Notes under the pieces: model-generated
The model's database searches: none
Told to the model about the DNA's origin: nothing
Seen by the model: only the letters and a program-made list of their open reading frames with translations
Program-made: the position numbers and the translations under genes
Source: Amaranthus tricolor
Taxonomy: Eukaryota > Streptophyta > Magnoliopsida > Caryophyllales > Amaranthaceae
DNA: 64,000 nucleotides
Assembly (NCBI RefSeq): GCF_026212465.1
Contig: NC_080048.1
Span: 38,344,375 to 38,408,374, forward strand
Direction: 5' to 3'
Shown here: piece after piece, positions 24,447-38,100 of the stretch
Position numbering within the stretch: the stretch's first letter is position 1
Layout of the letters: the number at the start of each line of letters is the position of its first letter

Positions 24447-27342
24447 TTACAAAAGATATCGTCTCTTTCTAGACTTAGCACGACGATAGAAGAGCCATAA
24501 ACCCCACAAAACAAGAATGATCAACTGGAGGACAGCTAATACCTTCAAATCTGCATCGATAAAACGAGCAGAAAATTAAGTGAATTGTAAAATTGTGCTT
24601 GGATTGCTTTTGTTGGAGGGAAAAGGGTTAGGAAGGGCGAAGGAGGAAGTAAGAATTGTATTCCCTTGATAAAATATTCAAACAGTAAAATGATTAATAT
24701 TGTGTTTGGATAGAAAAAAATGAAAGGAAAGGAAGAGGAGAGATTTGAAAAGATGGAGGATGTTTTATTTGGATAACAAAAATGGAGGGGATATGGGAGG
24801 ATTTGAAGGGGAGGAGTTTGGAGGGAAAACATTGATAAATTTTTGTTAAGAATACAGTCTCTACTGATGTGAAAAGATTTGGAGGGAAAACACTCATTTC
24901 CTTCATTTTCTCTTCCCTTTCCTTTCTAAACAAATAAGGTGCACTCTCTCTCCTTATCCCTCCCTTTCTTTCCCTTCTTTCCCTTTCTTTCCCTTCTTTC
25001 CCTTCCTCTTCCTTTCTTTTCTCTACTAATTTGTTATCCAAACATAGTGTAAGTTCTCCGAAAACTACATAAATTGACAAAATTGACAGTCATATAACTA
25101 GGGAATTTTAGAAGAGACCTTTTAGATTCTGGAGCATGTCCAATCTTCCATCCGATTTGCTTTTTGTTTCCTGGATAATGTCAAAAGTTTGGTGATACTC
25201 TGCCTTGTATTCAATACTACCTCCCATTATACAAGTATTAGGACAATAAAAGACACCATCAAATTCATCACTGCCATCACAACAATCTACAGAAGGAAAA
25301 TTCATGGGTAAAGCCCTGGTGACGGATAAAAACTTAAAATATAATACATGTTAGCATCAAGAACACTGGGAGGCCAATGAGATCCACAGACCATACTGAA
25401 TATACTAGTTGATGCACGGTAAGATGAGACAATAAAAATAAGTATCTTGTCAAATTTCTTACCACAAATATGGTCATTGACATGAGATGAAAACAAGAAG
25501 CGCGGCTGACTTCCCAGGTTCCTACAGTAAAACTTTCCCCTAGGACATGCCGAGGTACCTATAACAGAAGACCAAATCTTAAATGGGTAAGTTTGAAGTT
25601 AGCATGTTGCCGTAAATTAAACTGTACCCTATCCCTGTTCTACAACTAACATACTATTACTTGGAAAAAATTTGGAGGGAAACTTTGTGTTCTTTTGGGG
25701 AGGGTATAAGGCTTCAAATAGATGTCATCATACATCATATGGTCGGAGCTTAAGCCTAGAGACATGTCATTCCGTCAGTGCAGCAAGCACTAGATTTCCA
25801 ATGAATTAGTATGCAAGTTTACATAATTATATCATCCAAGATGCTGGATTCTAGGCAACAAAATTGATCAATCTTCCTTGAAAATAGCAATACCATCTAA
25901 TGGAAATCCAAACTTATTACTATAAAGGAAAAGCATATTAGTCTAATAGCCATAAAAGAAATTTAGTTTATATCGGATCCTCTAGTACAAAGTGTGTTGC
26001 ACTGATACGATAACCTGTGTTATGAGCTAAAATTGTATAGTTCGATCAAGAACAGGCCATAAAACCTTCTTATATCATGTGTGGATGCTGTAAACACACA
26101 AACAAGTAAAAACTGATACTCAAATGGTTTTCAACTTTTGTCCTTGTTCCTATGCAGTTAGAATTTAATCAATGATCAGCAGTTCATACGCAATTAGACA
26201 GAACAAATGGTTATGGAACTCCGACAAAAGTGGCAATCTGAGAATACTCCCAAATAATTGAAGAATAAGAATAAACCTTCACCATTGAAAGGAAATACAA
26301 GACTACAGCCTAAACCAAAATGAAAGCAATTGTTTCTCTAAAAAAAAACCATTTCAAAAGCGCGTAAAGAAAACTTGCTCAAGAGAATACATGAAAGACG
26401 AGCAATGCATGACCACCATGTAATACAATTTTGACTATTTTGAGCACTTTGAATGATTAACCTGACCATGTAGTTTCAATATACTTCCTTATATATGGCC
26501 AAAAACAAGGAAAAACCCAAATTTCGACAATTCATAATGCTTCATCCATATGCATCCTTCACTGCCCTCCAAAAAAAAAAGTTTCATATCATAAATTGAT
26601 TTGCAACCCATCAAGCCATCACTACTTTTGTTACCAACTCAATCAAGAATAACAGGCTTACTAATCATAATGTAACAAAGCAAACATAGAACCAAACAGT
26701 TCACAAAATAAAATTCTAAATAATACTATAAGTACTTTTTGAACTAAAATGGAAGTTGCAATAAGACCAGCAATCATAAATCTGGTAGAAAACAACATTC
26801 AATAACACTATATACCATCAAGTGGCTCCTACCTAAGCTAAACTTAATCCTTGTTATTGGAAACAAAAAGTTGTCACAACGTCATTTGCAACCTCACATT
26901 AATATTAATAATATGAATAATCTAGCACAGAAATGGTGCCATTAATGAATCTAACAATGAATGATTGAGAATTACATGATACAGTTTTTTTAAATAGCTT
27001 GAAGTCAAAGGATTAAACCTGGTTCATCAGTACCATCAACGCAATCGCAGAAATCATCATTGAAACGATCTTTGGTAAAAGAATTGGAACCATCCTTGCA
27101 TTGCATCAACTCTGAATCGAAATAATTGATGTCTACAATAACAAATACACATTTTTTTTTTTTAAAATGTAGGGAAAACAATTAAACATATGCCGGAAGA
27201 ATGAATCAAGGAATTTGAGGAAGAACGGGATGAAAAAGAGAGTACCGAGAGGATCAACACCGCGATGAGTAGATGAAGCAGAGGATTCCATGAAGAAGAG
27301 CAGGAAGAAAAAGCAGCGACATGACCAACGTGTTCTCCCCAT
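24447..27342 (-). CDS. Short glucosidase II beta-subunit-like protein with C-terminal membrane anchor
   Basis: Five exons on the minus strand: 27246-27342, 27019-27132, 25463-25558, 25119-25286 and 24447-24550. Phases close, giving 192 residues. It starts with a signal peptide ([17 protein letters not shown]). The body has the paired cysteine-rich LDLRa-like modules of glucosidase II beta (PRKCSH) N-termini: [14 protein letters not shown], then [11 protein letters not shown], then [13 protein letters not shown]. The enzyme complex trims glucose from N-glycans in the ER. Unlike full-length beta subunits, this protein ends soon after a charged linker. Its tail is a hydrophobic segment ([18 protein letters not shown]) and a basic end ([12 protein letters not shown]). 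It has no mannose-receptor-homology domain or HDEL-type signal. Some plants have such a short paralogue; its function is unknown to me. Confidence 0.85.
24696..25050. mobile_element. MITE-like element with TTGTGTTTGGATA ends and a pyrimidine tract
   Basis: The left end ATATTGTGTTTGGATAGAA pairs with the right end TTATCCAAACATAGTGT. The interior has G/A-rich strands on the left (24720-24830) and a long C/T run on the right (24940-25025), so it can fold on itself. It lies in the last intron of the glucosidase-II-beta-like gene. Confidence 0.6.
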
Positions 27343-28069
27343 TCACATTCCGGCGATGAGTGATGACTAAGAAGACTCGACCAAAGCAAGTCTTTAGTCT
27401 ATTGCAAAGATGAAATTAGAAAAAAGATTGTGAAAAGTTATAAAAATAAAATTAAATAAATTTAATATAACCGATTAAAAATATTAACTTTTATAAATGG
27501 ATGTTAAAGTGTATTTTTAAATTTCATTTTATGTGATTTTTATAGGTTTGAGTTGAAAATTTTCTTTTACCGTAATGACAAAAGAATTTGATTATTATTA
27601 TTTTTGAAATTCACAATTATGGTTATTTTTGATTATATTAAATCATTAATTACACGATTTTTTATCTAAAATGTTTAAAATAATATTAAGGAGGTGTTTG
27701 ATGTTAGTTGTTGGTTCCTTATGCAGCTTGTTTGATTGATTCTTATGCTCATTTTTTTATTATTATTAAGTCGGTTATATTAGTTAATAGAAAAACAACC
27801 TATTAGCTTTCTTTTAAGAATACGTTTGTTTGACTAAGCAACATAGAGGTACTCAATTAAAGTTTGGCCAAAATCTCATTTAACAAAGATTTCCTAATTC
27901 TCCGTAGATAATGCGTTCATCTTTTGGATTTTTGACTTAAGACATGAACCTTAAGTAATTTTGAACAACTCTTGTATAAGATGTTCTTGTGAGACAGATC
28001 CACGGAAAAACACAATTTTTTTTAAGAAAATACTTATTTTAATATCTAAAGTGTTAATTTAACACAGAT

Positions 28070-28376
28070 ATAGGGGTAGGATCAGGTTAAAACAACTAAA
28101 ATGGTGAAAACTGAAAACCAGACTGAGATATACATATTGTTGCAAAAGGTGTACATATTATCTTATATGATGTACGTATTTTTGTGAAGGAAAAAAAGTT
28201 CACATTATTTACAAAAATGCCATCCGAATATGTACTTCTTTTAAACATGTATGTACACCTTATAGAAAATGTCTAATTATTTAAAAAATTACCACTAGAA
28301 CATGTACACCATTTAACCTTTTTATGTACACTTGTTTTTAATTTTCACCACTTTAATTGGTTTTCACATTATCCAA

Positions 28377-28378
<2 letters not shown>
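28070..28378. mobile_element. MITE-like element with imperfect 45-base inverted ends
   Basis: The left end GGATCAGGTTAAAACAACTA followed by AAATGGTGAAAACTGAAAACCA matches the reverse complement of the right end. The right end, on the minus strand, is GGATAATGTGAAAACCAATT followed by AAAGTGGTGAAAATTAAAAAC. The interior has repeated GTACA(C/T) words. There is no coding content. Confidence 0.55.

Positions 28379-28379
<1 letters not shown>

Positions 28380-28407
<28 letters not shown>
28380..28407. repeat. (TA)n microsatellite
   Basis: About 14 uninterrupted AT/TA steps directly follow the MITE-like right end. Confidence 0.9.
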
Positions 28408-28413
<6 letters not shown>

Positions 28414-29123
28414 TAAATATCAAACAATAAAAATTAATTATTTTAAGTATTCAAGTGAGTGTTAAAATTGTTTTAGTTGATATTTATTCCATTGACTACA
28501 CGATGAACTTTGCTGAATGAGAATTTGTGAAAAATAAATTTTAAACACATTAGATGAAACTAGTGTTTAGAGTTCAGTTCAACCCAACAAATGAAATACT
28601 AATATAAAATCTGATAAACTTTAAACTAAACTCGTATAAAGCAATTTTATTCCTAGTTGTTAGTAACAATTTCAATATAAAATAAATGCATCTCAATTAC
28701 ACAAATTATGAAAATATAAATTTTATATGCCGAAGCGTTAAAAGAGACGTTCTATGCAAAGACTAGCTAAGTAATACTTAGTAACATGGGTGGAGCAAAA
28801 ATTAACAAATTCTATGAAGCGCTGTGCAATTTTAAAATTTATGATATTTTTCTAATAATTTTATATCTTTAAACACCTAACATAAATGAGTAATTTAATA
28901 TTAAGACCGCTAGTTTTTTAAAACCCTATACAATCGAATATGTTAAACATGGTCAGAACCTCTCTAAAAAAATGTACGACATCATACAAACTTTACGAAC
29001 AACAAAGGGCTAAAATAGGGAATATAAGTAAGATCTAAAACCTTGATTGAAGGGTTTAAGATATTTCATCAATACAATTTCTTGAATTCTTCAATCCTCC
29101 ATTTCTAAATCCAATACATAAAA

Positions 29124-32100
29124 ATGGTGAGAGGGACTCTCCTTCGCACCTTACTCTCCACCGCCAGGAAAACCACCACCACCTCCACCAAGCCCTACTT
29201 TAATCCTCACATCTTCCCTCTCCCCCGGACATTTTCATCTTCGGCCGCCGCCGCCTCCGCCTCCGCCTCCGCCGCCGGGAACTACAACTCGTCATTAGAT
29301 CCTTCACGGCTTCGAAACGTAGCAGTGATTGCGCACGTTGACCATGGAAAAACAACTCTTATGGATCGACTTCTTCGTCAGTGTGGTGCCGATATCCCTC
29401 ATGAACGCGCCATGGATTCCATCTCCCTTGAACGTGAACGGGGAATTACTATCGCGTCTAAGGTTTTCTTTTTTAATTGGGGATCGATTTTTCAATTTTG
29501 GATTGGATATATTGATATTGGTATTCAAATTAAGGCTAATTATTGGTTATTGTTTTACTTTTACGGGATGGTGTATAGCTTGAATGGATTTGTTTTTATT
29601 TAATTTTATTGAGGCGATGAAAAGAAAATTTGTATAATCACCAAAAATGAAAATTCTAATTGAATTTTCTTTTGATATATACTTAATACTTTGTCACTTT
29701 TTGCTGCAAGCCTGAAACTTACCACTCGGGCACATACTTTAAGAAAGAGATTATATATGATAAATGATCAAATTGATCAAAATTAAACCATAATTACCTA
29801 TCCCCTTCTGCTAATTGGTGATTAAGTTTTTCAGCTACTTTGTCTTGCATTCTCTATTTTCATCCTCCTCTTTTGCCATGAGGGTGAATTATTACAATTT
29901 GTAAAAAGGAATGGAGGAATACATTTGCTTTTAATAAGTGAAGTTGATTCCTTTGATCCAAACGCGGACTCTAAATAGTTGTGATTCGTTTTTTGAATGA
30001 GTATCGTTGTTTATCTAACTGACCTATTGTTTCACAACTAACAGTCGGCTATCTGGATTCTTCTGAATTTAAGCCGTGACAGTCTTATAGTTAAAACTTA
30101 TAGTTAAACATTAACACTAATCTTTTGGATAAAATGGATTTTGCCTTTGAACCACATATGCCTTACTTTCGTGATTCATGAACTTTTAATTGAACATTGC
30201 CTAAAAACTTAATCCTTTACTGAAGCATACCTGTCATCTTGTCGTTTCTTCTACCCAAAAAATGGGATCAGTTGCATGAGCTTAAATCAATGTTTGCCAA
30301 GATCATGTGGTTTCCTAATCACTGACCATGCATTGAATTATGTATAGGACTAAAGTACGGTAGCCTTGCGATGCAAAATTGGTAGATGACTAAAGTATTT
30401 TGAAATATCTTTTGTACGTCTAAAGTAGATGCTTGCCTTGACTAGTTTGCTAAGTATTTCCTTAGTATGGTATAGGTGCTGAGAGTAGGCAATCACCACA
30501 CTGAAGATATTTTTGTTTTGTTTTTCCAACAATGCTGTATTGTATAATTTGTTTTTTTGATGATGTAGGTTACATCTGTTTCATGGAAGGAGAATGAATT
30601 GAACATGGTTGATACTCCTGGACATGCAGACTTCGGTGGGGAGGTATGCTTACAATGACGAATGAGCGTAGTGTGTGAATGTTGTTTCCGTTCAATTGAG
30701 GCCAAGTTCACGTATTTGTAGCGTCAAATATTGACCAAAACCGTTATATATGTCTCTTAAACATGCCTAATGCACAAATTTCGCAGACCTTAACAATGCA
30801 ATTAGTATTGGTTCTTTAGATATGGAAAACTTTATAGCTCGACCCGTACGCATCAAACTCATTTTTGAACTGTGTGTTAGTGCAATGTGTTTTGTAAATT
30901 GTGATGTGGGGTTATACTGATGAATATGTCAATTGTGTTTGTGCTTTTTATAAACCATGTGTTCAACAATCGGAGGATTTTTGTGGCCTTTTTTGGCAAT
31001 TATGTTGATATCATTAAGCTTATCTAAAAGCTTTTCCAACTTATGGTCTGTCCATTTGTTTTAAATATTGTGTCACTGAGAGGTTTATTTTCCAATATTT
31101 GGGTGGGGTTGGGGTTGAGATAATTTAGATGGGCTAATGGTTTGATATAAACATGTCTTGAGTAAGAGAGATACATATCGAGGGTCTAGGGATATTTACA
31201 AGACAAAAGAGAACCTATTAATTCTTAATAGTTCATAAGACCAATGAAGACAAATTGCCATTAAATTGGAAGAACTTCCCAAAGCATTGTTAACAAGAGA
31301 TATATTAGTAACCTTGCATACCATTTTTACAATTATTATTAATGGAGTTACTCATAATTTTCAAAAGTGACTTATTTAGCAATCCTCGCTAGGGCATAAC
31401 ATATTGTTTAGTCACATCACTTAGTTTGTAGTTAAAGCATGTTTAGTGGTAAAAGCATCCTGCTACCTTCACTTACATTGATGATGAAATAACGATGTTT
31501 TATTCTTCGCCTTTTTCCTTATTTTAGGATGTGGTGTTGATGATGGATATGAGATATAGATGTGGGTGGTGTTGTAGGATGTTGATTTGGGTAGGAGGGT
31601 AGATGATACGGCTATAACCTGCAAGCTTATAAGTGAGGGATGTTTGAGATGAAGGATTTTGGAAATAAGCCGTTATTCAGAATAGTGATGTGATTGAAGA
31701 ATACTTATTCAAACTAAACTCTTAATGATTTAACATGTTCAAAGCTGTAGACACGAGTTTCAAAACTCTTAGAAGGTGCTCCTGCAAAAGGAGCTAGATC
31801 TTATTCTAAGTCTACTTTGTAGCCCCATAAACCTCCCTTGCCAAAGAACGCCTCAATACACAAAGAAAGCCCAACATTTGATCTTGTCTACCTAGCAGCT
31901 CTTATAGTTTTGGTGACTTCCTTTTGATGGAAGCACTAAATTGTAAAAGCACAACCATCAACTAGCATGTCACTCATCCGAGTTCCTCAAGTATCTCATA
32001 TGCAATGCCATTGTTAGTATTATGGTGGAAGGTGTTGAAGATTGTTATACACAAAGACTTTCAAGAGACAATACCTAAATAACTCTCGTTCCAATTCATT

Positions 32101-35100
32101 CTGTGCATCATCCTTTCTACCTGCTTGTTTAACATCACTTTTCACTTCTACTAGCACGCTTCCTTCACTAAGGAGTTTGGGGCTTGGCGGCTTGCACCAC
32201 TTTGACAAAAGGATTCAGTTGGTTCTAGATTTTATCTCTATCACCCAAATGCAGTGTGGATGTTGTAAATGGGTTGATTGGTAGTGTACTGTTGTGGGGA
32301 ATTCATGGAATATGGTGACTATTTTGTGGTCCTTTATCCCTTTAAATTCCGAAAAAATAATGACCAACATTGGAGGCAAGGAGGATTTTTGTTCTCATTT
32401 ATGCTATTCCATGTACAGGCAATAGATTCATTATGTTTCTGTTTGGGTATATTTTCCTTTGAAGTTGAAAGAATCTACTGTGGGAACTCTTAAATCATGT
32501 CTAACAATAGATATTATATGCTTTTAATAAACCTCATTTTTACTTCTTTAGCAATCTCTGTAGTTTTTTGTTAGGTTTCGATCTATGCGACCATAATAAT
32601 GATTGAACCTCCTTTGCATTTGTCTTGGTAAGTTTGGATCTTGGAAGGGTGCTTTTACTATAATATGAAGTTTGTTATGTTTCTATGTCCGGGTTTATCA
32701 TTATCTGTATGATTTAGTTGTTATGTAGCTAGACATTGCATGTGCTGTAAGCCTGTTAGTACACATGAAACACATTGCCTTTATCACTTGTTCGATCTGT
32801 GTTTTTGCTTCTAACTTTGTCTTCTATTCTGTAGTCAATCTTTGACTAGTACGAGTTCCCTTTTTTTTAATTGATAGGTTGAGCGAGTTGTTGGCATGGT
32901 TGAGGGTGCAATTTTAGTTGTAGATGCTGGTGAAGGTCCGCTTGCCCAAACAAAGTTTGTTTTGGCGAAGGCGTTGAAGTATGGGTTGCGTCCTATTCTA
33001 CTCTTGAACAAGGTGGATAAACCTTCAGGTGAGTTTCATATCAGATTACTTGGATTAAATATTCTTGTATCCTAACGGTGTTGTATACAAATTACAGATG
33101 GGAATCCTAGTTATCATTGTGGATTGGCTAGGATGGGCCTTGACCCATCACATGAAACAAGATTAATTTTATTGCTTTGTTTTACTGAATATTGAGATGG
33201 TTGAAAACCTAGCCTCTAAGGAAGGTCCTGCAAATTTGAATTTGACTTCCATGTCCTTTGTTTTCATACCTATGCTCTGTTTTTGTTTGTATGGTTTATT
33301 TAGAGTTAATTATTAATACATTAGTCCTATTGACCCTTTTCTTTTTTCTTTTTAATGTGACCTAAGCTTCTTTTCTCATCCTTCTATTTCATTTCCATGA
33401 ACTCTTAAGTGTGTTTGATTTTTGTTTATACTTTTATTTCAAAAGATGTGTGCTTTGAGAAGTACACTGTAGAAAAGATAAATGAGTTAATTCCATATCA
33501 AATAATTTGAATTTTTGGATCCGCTTCTTGTTATCTTCTTATAGTTTTACATTTTATGACTTCTAATTGTGTTTGGATTAAATTGATGTAACCTTATACA
33601 ATGCCATTTCCACTTGTTTTCCCTCCTTGTTTGAGCAAGAAATGTTCTTATTGTGCGTCTAATTTAGGAAAGACTTATTGTTTTTGGGTTTTAGTGCCAT
33701 TGTTCTTTTTGGGATGTCTATTGAGAATTTGTTATGCAAGCTGCAAAGTATATTGATTTGGAATTTTTAGTCATTAATAATTAGCTTCATGTAAAATCAA
33801 AAGTCACGAGTTTGCAAAATCTAAAACCTAGAATGGCAAACAAGCTTCCCAAATGGAGTGAATGCATTATTAGAATTCTGATGCGAATCACAGTTTTATG
33901 ATAAAAAAAATTTCAATTCTTATCTTAGGTAGGATTTCAATGTTTGTAGAATTCTACCATCATATTTGAATAACAATTCGAATCAGTGAAACATAATTCT
34001 TAGCTAATTCGCCATTTGAATTCGTGATTCGCTCAAAATGGCCCCAAGATAGCTTAAAACCGGCCATGCCGTTTTTTTGATTTGCAATTCGTAAGATTAG
34101 TGAATCATGTGACATTATTTTGAATGGTAGGATCTTAATATGACAATCAATATCAATTTTATGTGTTATATTTAAAGAATATTATATACTTTTGCACATT
34201 TATGTTAAATTATTCAATCGTTACAACTATATTAAATAGTTCATATACTTGTAATGACTCATAAGTCATAATTCAAATATTTATCAGTTAGTGTATTTTC
34301 TTTTCACATCTTTGAAAATGAAGTTAAATAAAATTGATTAATTTGTTTAAACTCCACAATGAATGTTTATAACTTGTTACCATTGTTTATGACAAATTCA
34401 AAATATACCTTCTAATTGATCTTGCGTAGGATTTTTATCCTTACTCTCATGGAATAATTGGTGCCTGTGAACGAATTTTGAGCTTATCGTTCCACAAACC
34501 CCGTTAGTAACAATCATTATAAGGTGTTAATTTAACATATTAGCCATTATAATCATTTTTAAAAGTGTATTAGGTTCTAAAAGGTCTATTGTAAGCTTCA
34601 ATTTAAATATATGTTCAAAGCATAAATTTCTATGATAAAATGAGATTTAAAAAGTTAACAATTCACATTACCTTATCCTAAAAGTGAGTCGTAACTCCTT
34701 GGGGTTTTGCATCCACAACATTGTGACTCTTACCGCAATCGCAACAATATTCATGATATTATTTCATGCTCACACTTACTTTATTGATTTTCATTGTGAT
34801 TGAAATCAATCCATCGTTACATAGAAAATGATGTGAGTGTAAGTTGCCTCTTGGCATTTTTTAAAGAAAGTCTTGGCATTAACATTATGCATGTGTGAGT
34901 CTCGTTGTTAAATTTGTAGCTATTTGGAATCAGGAGCCTAGTTTCTTTGACATGGAATATTTACCTTATACGGAGTTTGATGTGATCGTATAGAAAGATA
35001 AACCCTATAGCTAATAGTCGATGGTTAAATTCTATCGAAGGAAGAGAAAGAAATTGGAGCTATTGATCTTTGACATTAGACGAGTTGGAAAAGGAAATTG

Positions 35101-38100
35101 TTTTGCTGTTCAATACGTAAATTGTTTTTGTTCTCTTTGGTTTTTTTCATTGCTTCCTTTTCATTTTTTGTATGGGAATGTGGGCTGACTTTTCTTTTTC
35201 TTTCTTACCTCTCATAATGGATTGAAATTTTTTTAATTTTTTTTTTTTCATTCTCATGGACATGGAAATTGACACAGTGGTTCTTTTGTCGATTTTCTTT
35301 GTTTTTCTTTATGTAACCTTTTAATATTTATTTGTGTCATTGGCTGCTAGGTTAAAATTTAAGATTGGGCTTGATTCTACACACTATAGGAAGAGGACAA
35401 GTAAATGGAAATACTTCAAGTATAATTATTTATAGGAGTTTCCACCTTTCCCACAATCTAACTTCATCTCATTTTTCTTATCAGAACCCTTTTTATACCT
35501 TAAGCCAAGTCTCCATGCTCGTGTTTCAAATTAGGATGATGTCTCATATGTTGAAATTTCAGCTTTGCCAAGCTTTGCACTCCACATATTCAAACTCTTA
35601 TCCAAGTATGAGTGGAGTGGTGGATCATCAACTCTAAGTCTTCAACCCAAGCGACCTATGAGTAATGATATACGAATGGCCGTGTTGCTGGAATGAAAAT
35701 CAATTGGGAATAATTATCTTTTGTGTTTTCCTAACCGTCAAGATCAATTCTCCAAGTATTGTATGTTTTTATGTTGGACTTTACATACTATTTTTAGATC
35801 TAGGGTTTATCTTTCTCTTTCTTCTCATGTGTCATAACCCCATGCCAATCACATATCTGATAAGGATTCCAGATCCTGATCAAGGTTACTTTGGTCTGAC
35901 TTGGGTCTGAGGGCAAAATTTTTATGTCAAAGTAACTAAGCTCTCACACTCGAACTTAGTAGTACTATCTATTTTTCAATAAATGAAACTTTTAATGCCT
36001 TCAAGCCGAGTCTCCTTATCTGTGTCCCAAATTAGGACAAGATCTCTATGTCTTGAAATTTCAGCTTTGCCGAGGCAACAATCAATTATGTTCTCATATC
36101 TGACCATTTTGTACCCACAGGTGGCAGTAACATAGGTTGTGACTTGTGACTATATTTTTTGTTCACCTTAGATGGCGTGTCTCCAATAATTGATTGTAAG
36201 CATTGGGTATCCCCTTCATATGTTTGGTATTGGATGAAACATAAATGTCAAGTCTTGCATGAGGGAAGGAGGTTGGTCATGGGTGGAGAAAGTGGATGTT
36301 TCTGTTGATTTATGGTATAGTATAGATCGTTGGATCTTGGATGGAGGAGAGATTGCTATCTTCTTTATTCAATTGCTAGGGTAACTCCTTTAATGAACTT
36401 CTTTATTTGCCTTGTGATATCAATGTTGTCTATGAGTGTGTGCCATGAGTCATGGAACAATCAAATAGAAGTACATCTATGTGTGTGTAGGAGTGTTTTG
36501 TCCTTCATGCAAACTCAACATGCGTTCTTTTTTGTCTTAGCATTTTTCATGCAATGACTCACTTGCAGTGTCGGAAGAGAGATGTGATGAAGTGGAAAGC
36601 CTGGTGTTTGATCTTTTTGCGAATCTTGGTGCTACAGGTTTGTAATTTAAAAGAGAGCATTTGTTTGGTGACTGCTAATTCATCATCTATTATGTCGCCT
36701 CCTACATATTAACAGTATGATATGATCATATATATTATTTCAGAGGAACAATTGGATTTTCCAGTTCTTTATGCCTCTGCTAAAGAAGGATGGGCATCAT
36801 CAGAATACACCAAGAGTCCACCTGAAGAAGCTAAGAATATGTCAGATTTGCTTGATACCATAGTCAGACATGTTCCTCAACCAGCAGCTAGCCTTGATTC
36901 TCCTTTCCAGATGTTGGTTAGTTTTTTTACTGTATAATTGTTCATTACTAGTGACTGTTTTGGATTGTGGCAGTGTTGCGCATTGAAGAAGCGATCAAGG
37001 TGGGTGGGAAAAGTATAGAAATGGAATAAGTATAGACAAGCTTGATGTTACTGATCCTTTCTGATTCATGAAAACCATCTATTGAATGGGAATAGAAACA
37101 TGAAATGTGAAAGAACAAAATTGGAAATTCTTTAAAAATTAAAATATAAAAGTGGATAAAAGAGTTCGTAAAGTTCCTAGAATACTTGTTTAAGTTGGCC
37201 GTAACAAATTTGACTAATTAATTGCACCGAATCTATTTGTCAATGCCTTTCGGTCTCTACAAGATTGAGCGGTGGAAATCGAATGTTATACTCCCTTCTA
37301 TTCTCCTATCCACTATTATTGCCCAATTTAGCTTTTTGATACTATTTATCGATCCTCTTAATTTATATTTTCTTCTTAAAATATAAGTTAAAGACATAGT
37401 CGAGTGAGTTATTGTTTGATTTGTCTCAAAGTAAATTATATTAATATCAACTTTTTGTAACTTTTAGTTATGCACAATAGATTTTAGTATTGCATATGTG
37501 CATTGAAAATCGTGAAAAAAAAAACCAAATGGAAGAATAATAGTGAATAAGAGGGAGTATCACTTAACTTGAGGACTAAGTTCATCAAGACATAGGATTC
37601 GAGGTAGAGATCAATAACCTGAAACAAATTTCCCCTATGTTTGATAAGTTTGTTTTGACTATACATTTCGGCAAGTGGGAAAGTGTTCACAACGTTTTTA
37701 CTTTTATGCTACAAAATTTAAAGATTTGTCTTTCCTGATTGATAGTTTTTTGTAGTTATTTCATGCTCTTTGGTTTCTCTTTTTGCTATATTGTAAAACC
37801 TTGAAAAGATATTTGACAGTCCTTTTTAGGTCTCGATGATGGAAAAAGACTCCTTTATTGGGAGGATATTGACTGGCCGTATTTCTTCTGGTATAGTTCG
37901 TGTTGGCGACAAGGTGCATGGACTGCGTAGCACTGATACAGGAGTTCAAAAAATTGAAGAAGGAAAGGTTTGTCAGTAAATTTGTCATATCTTGAGTGTT
38001 TATTGTATTACATCCATATCTCGTCTTGTAATCCTTTCGGTGAAGATTAAATAATCAGCGAACGTAAACCATTTATCCTCTTGAAGCAAAGAGTATAGAT

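Larger units (their letters stand above)
27343..29123. other. Divergent intergenic region between glucosidase-II-beta-like and TypA genes
   Basis: This contains the two promoters, a possible MITE (28070-28378) and a TA microsatellite (28380-28407). It also has a partial GAGAC-type end near 27984-28010 (TTCTTGTGAGACAGATCC). No TATA box was assigned. Confidence 0.45.

Noticed and set aside
27162..27389. Alternative minus-strand frame at the 5' end of the glucosidase-II-beta-like gene
   Set aside because: It overlaps exon 1 in another frame and does not connect in phase to the cysteine-rich exons. The 27342 start gives a signal peptide and correct phase.
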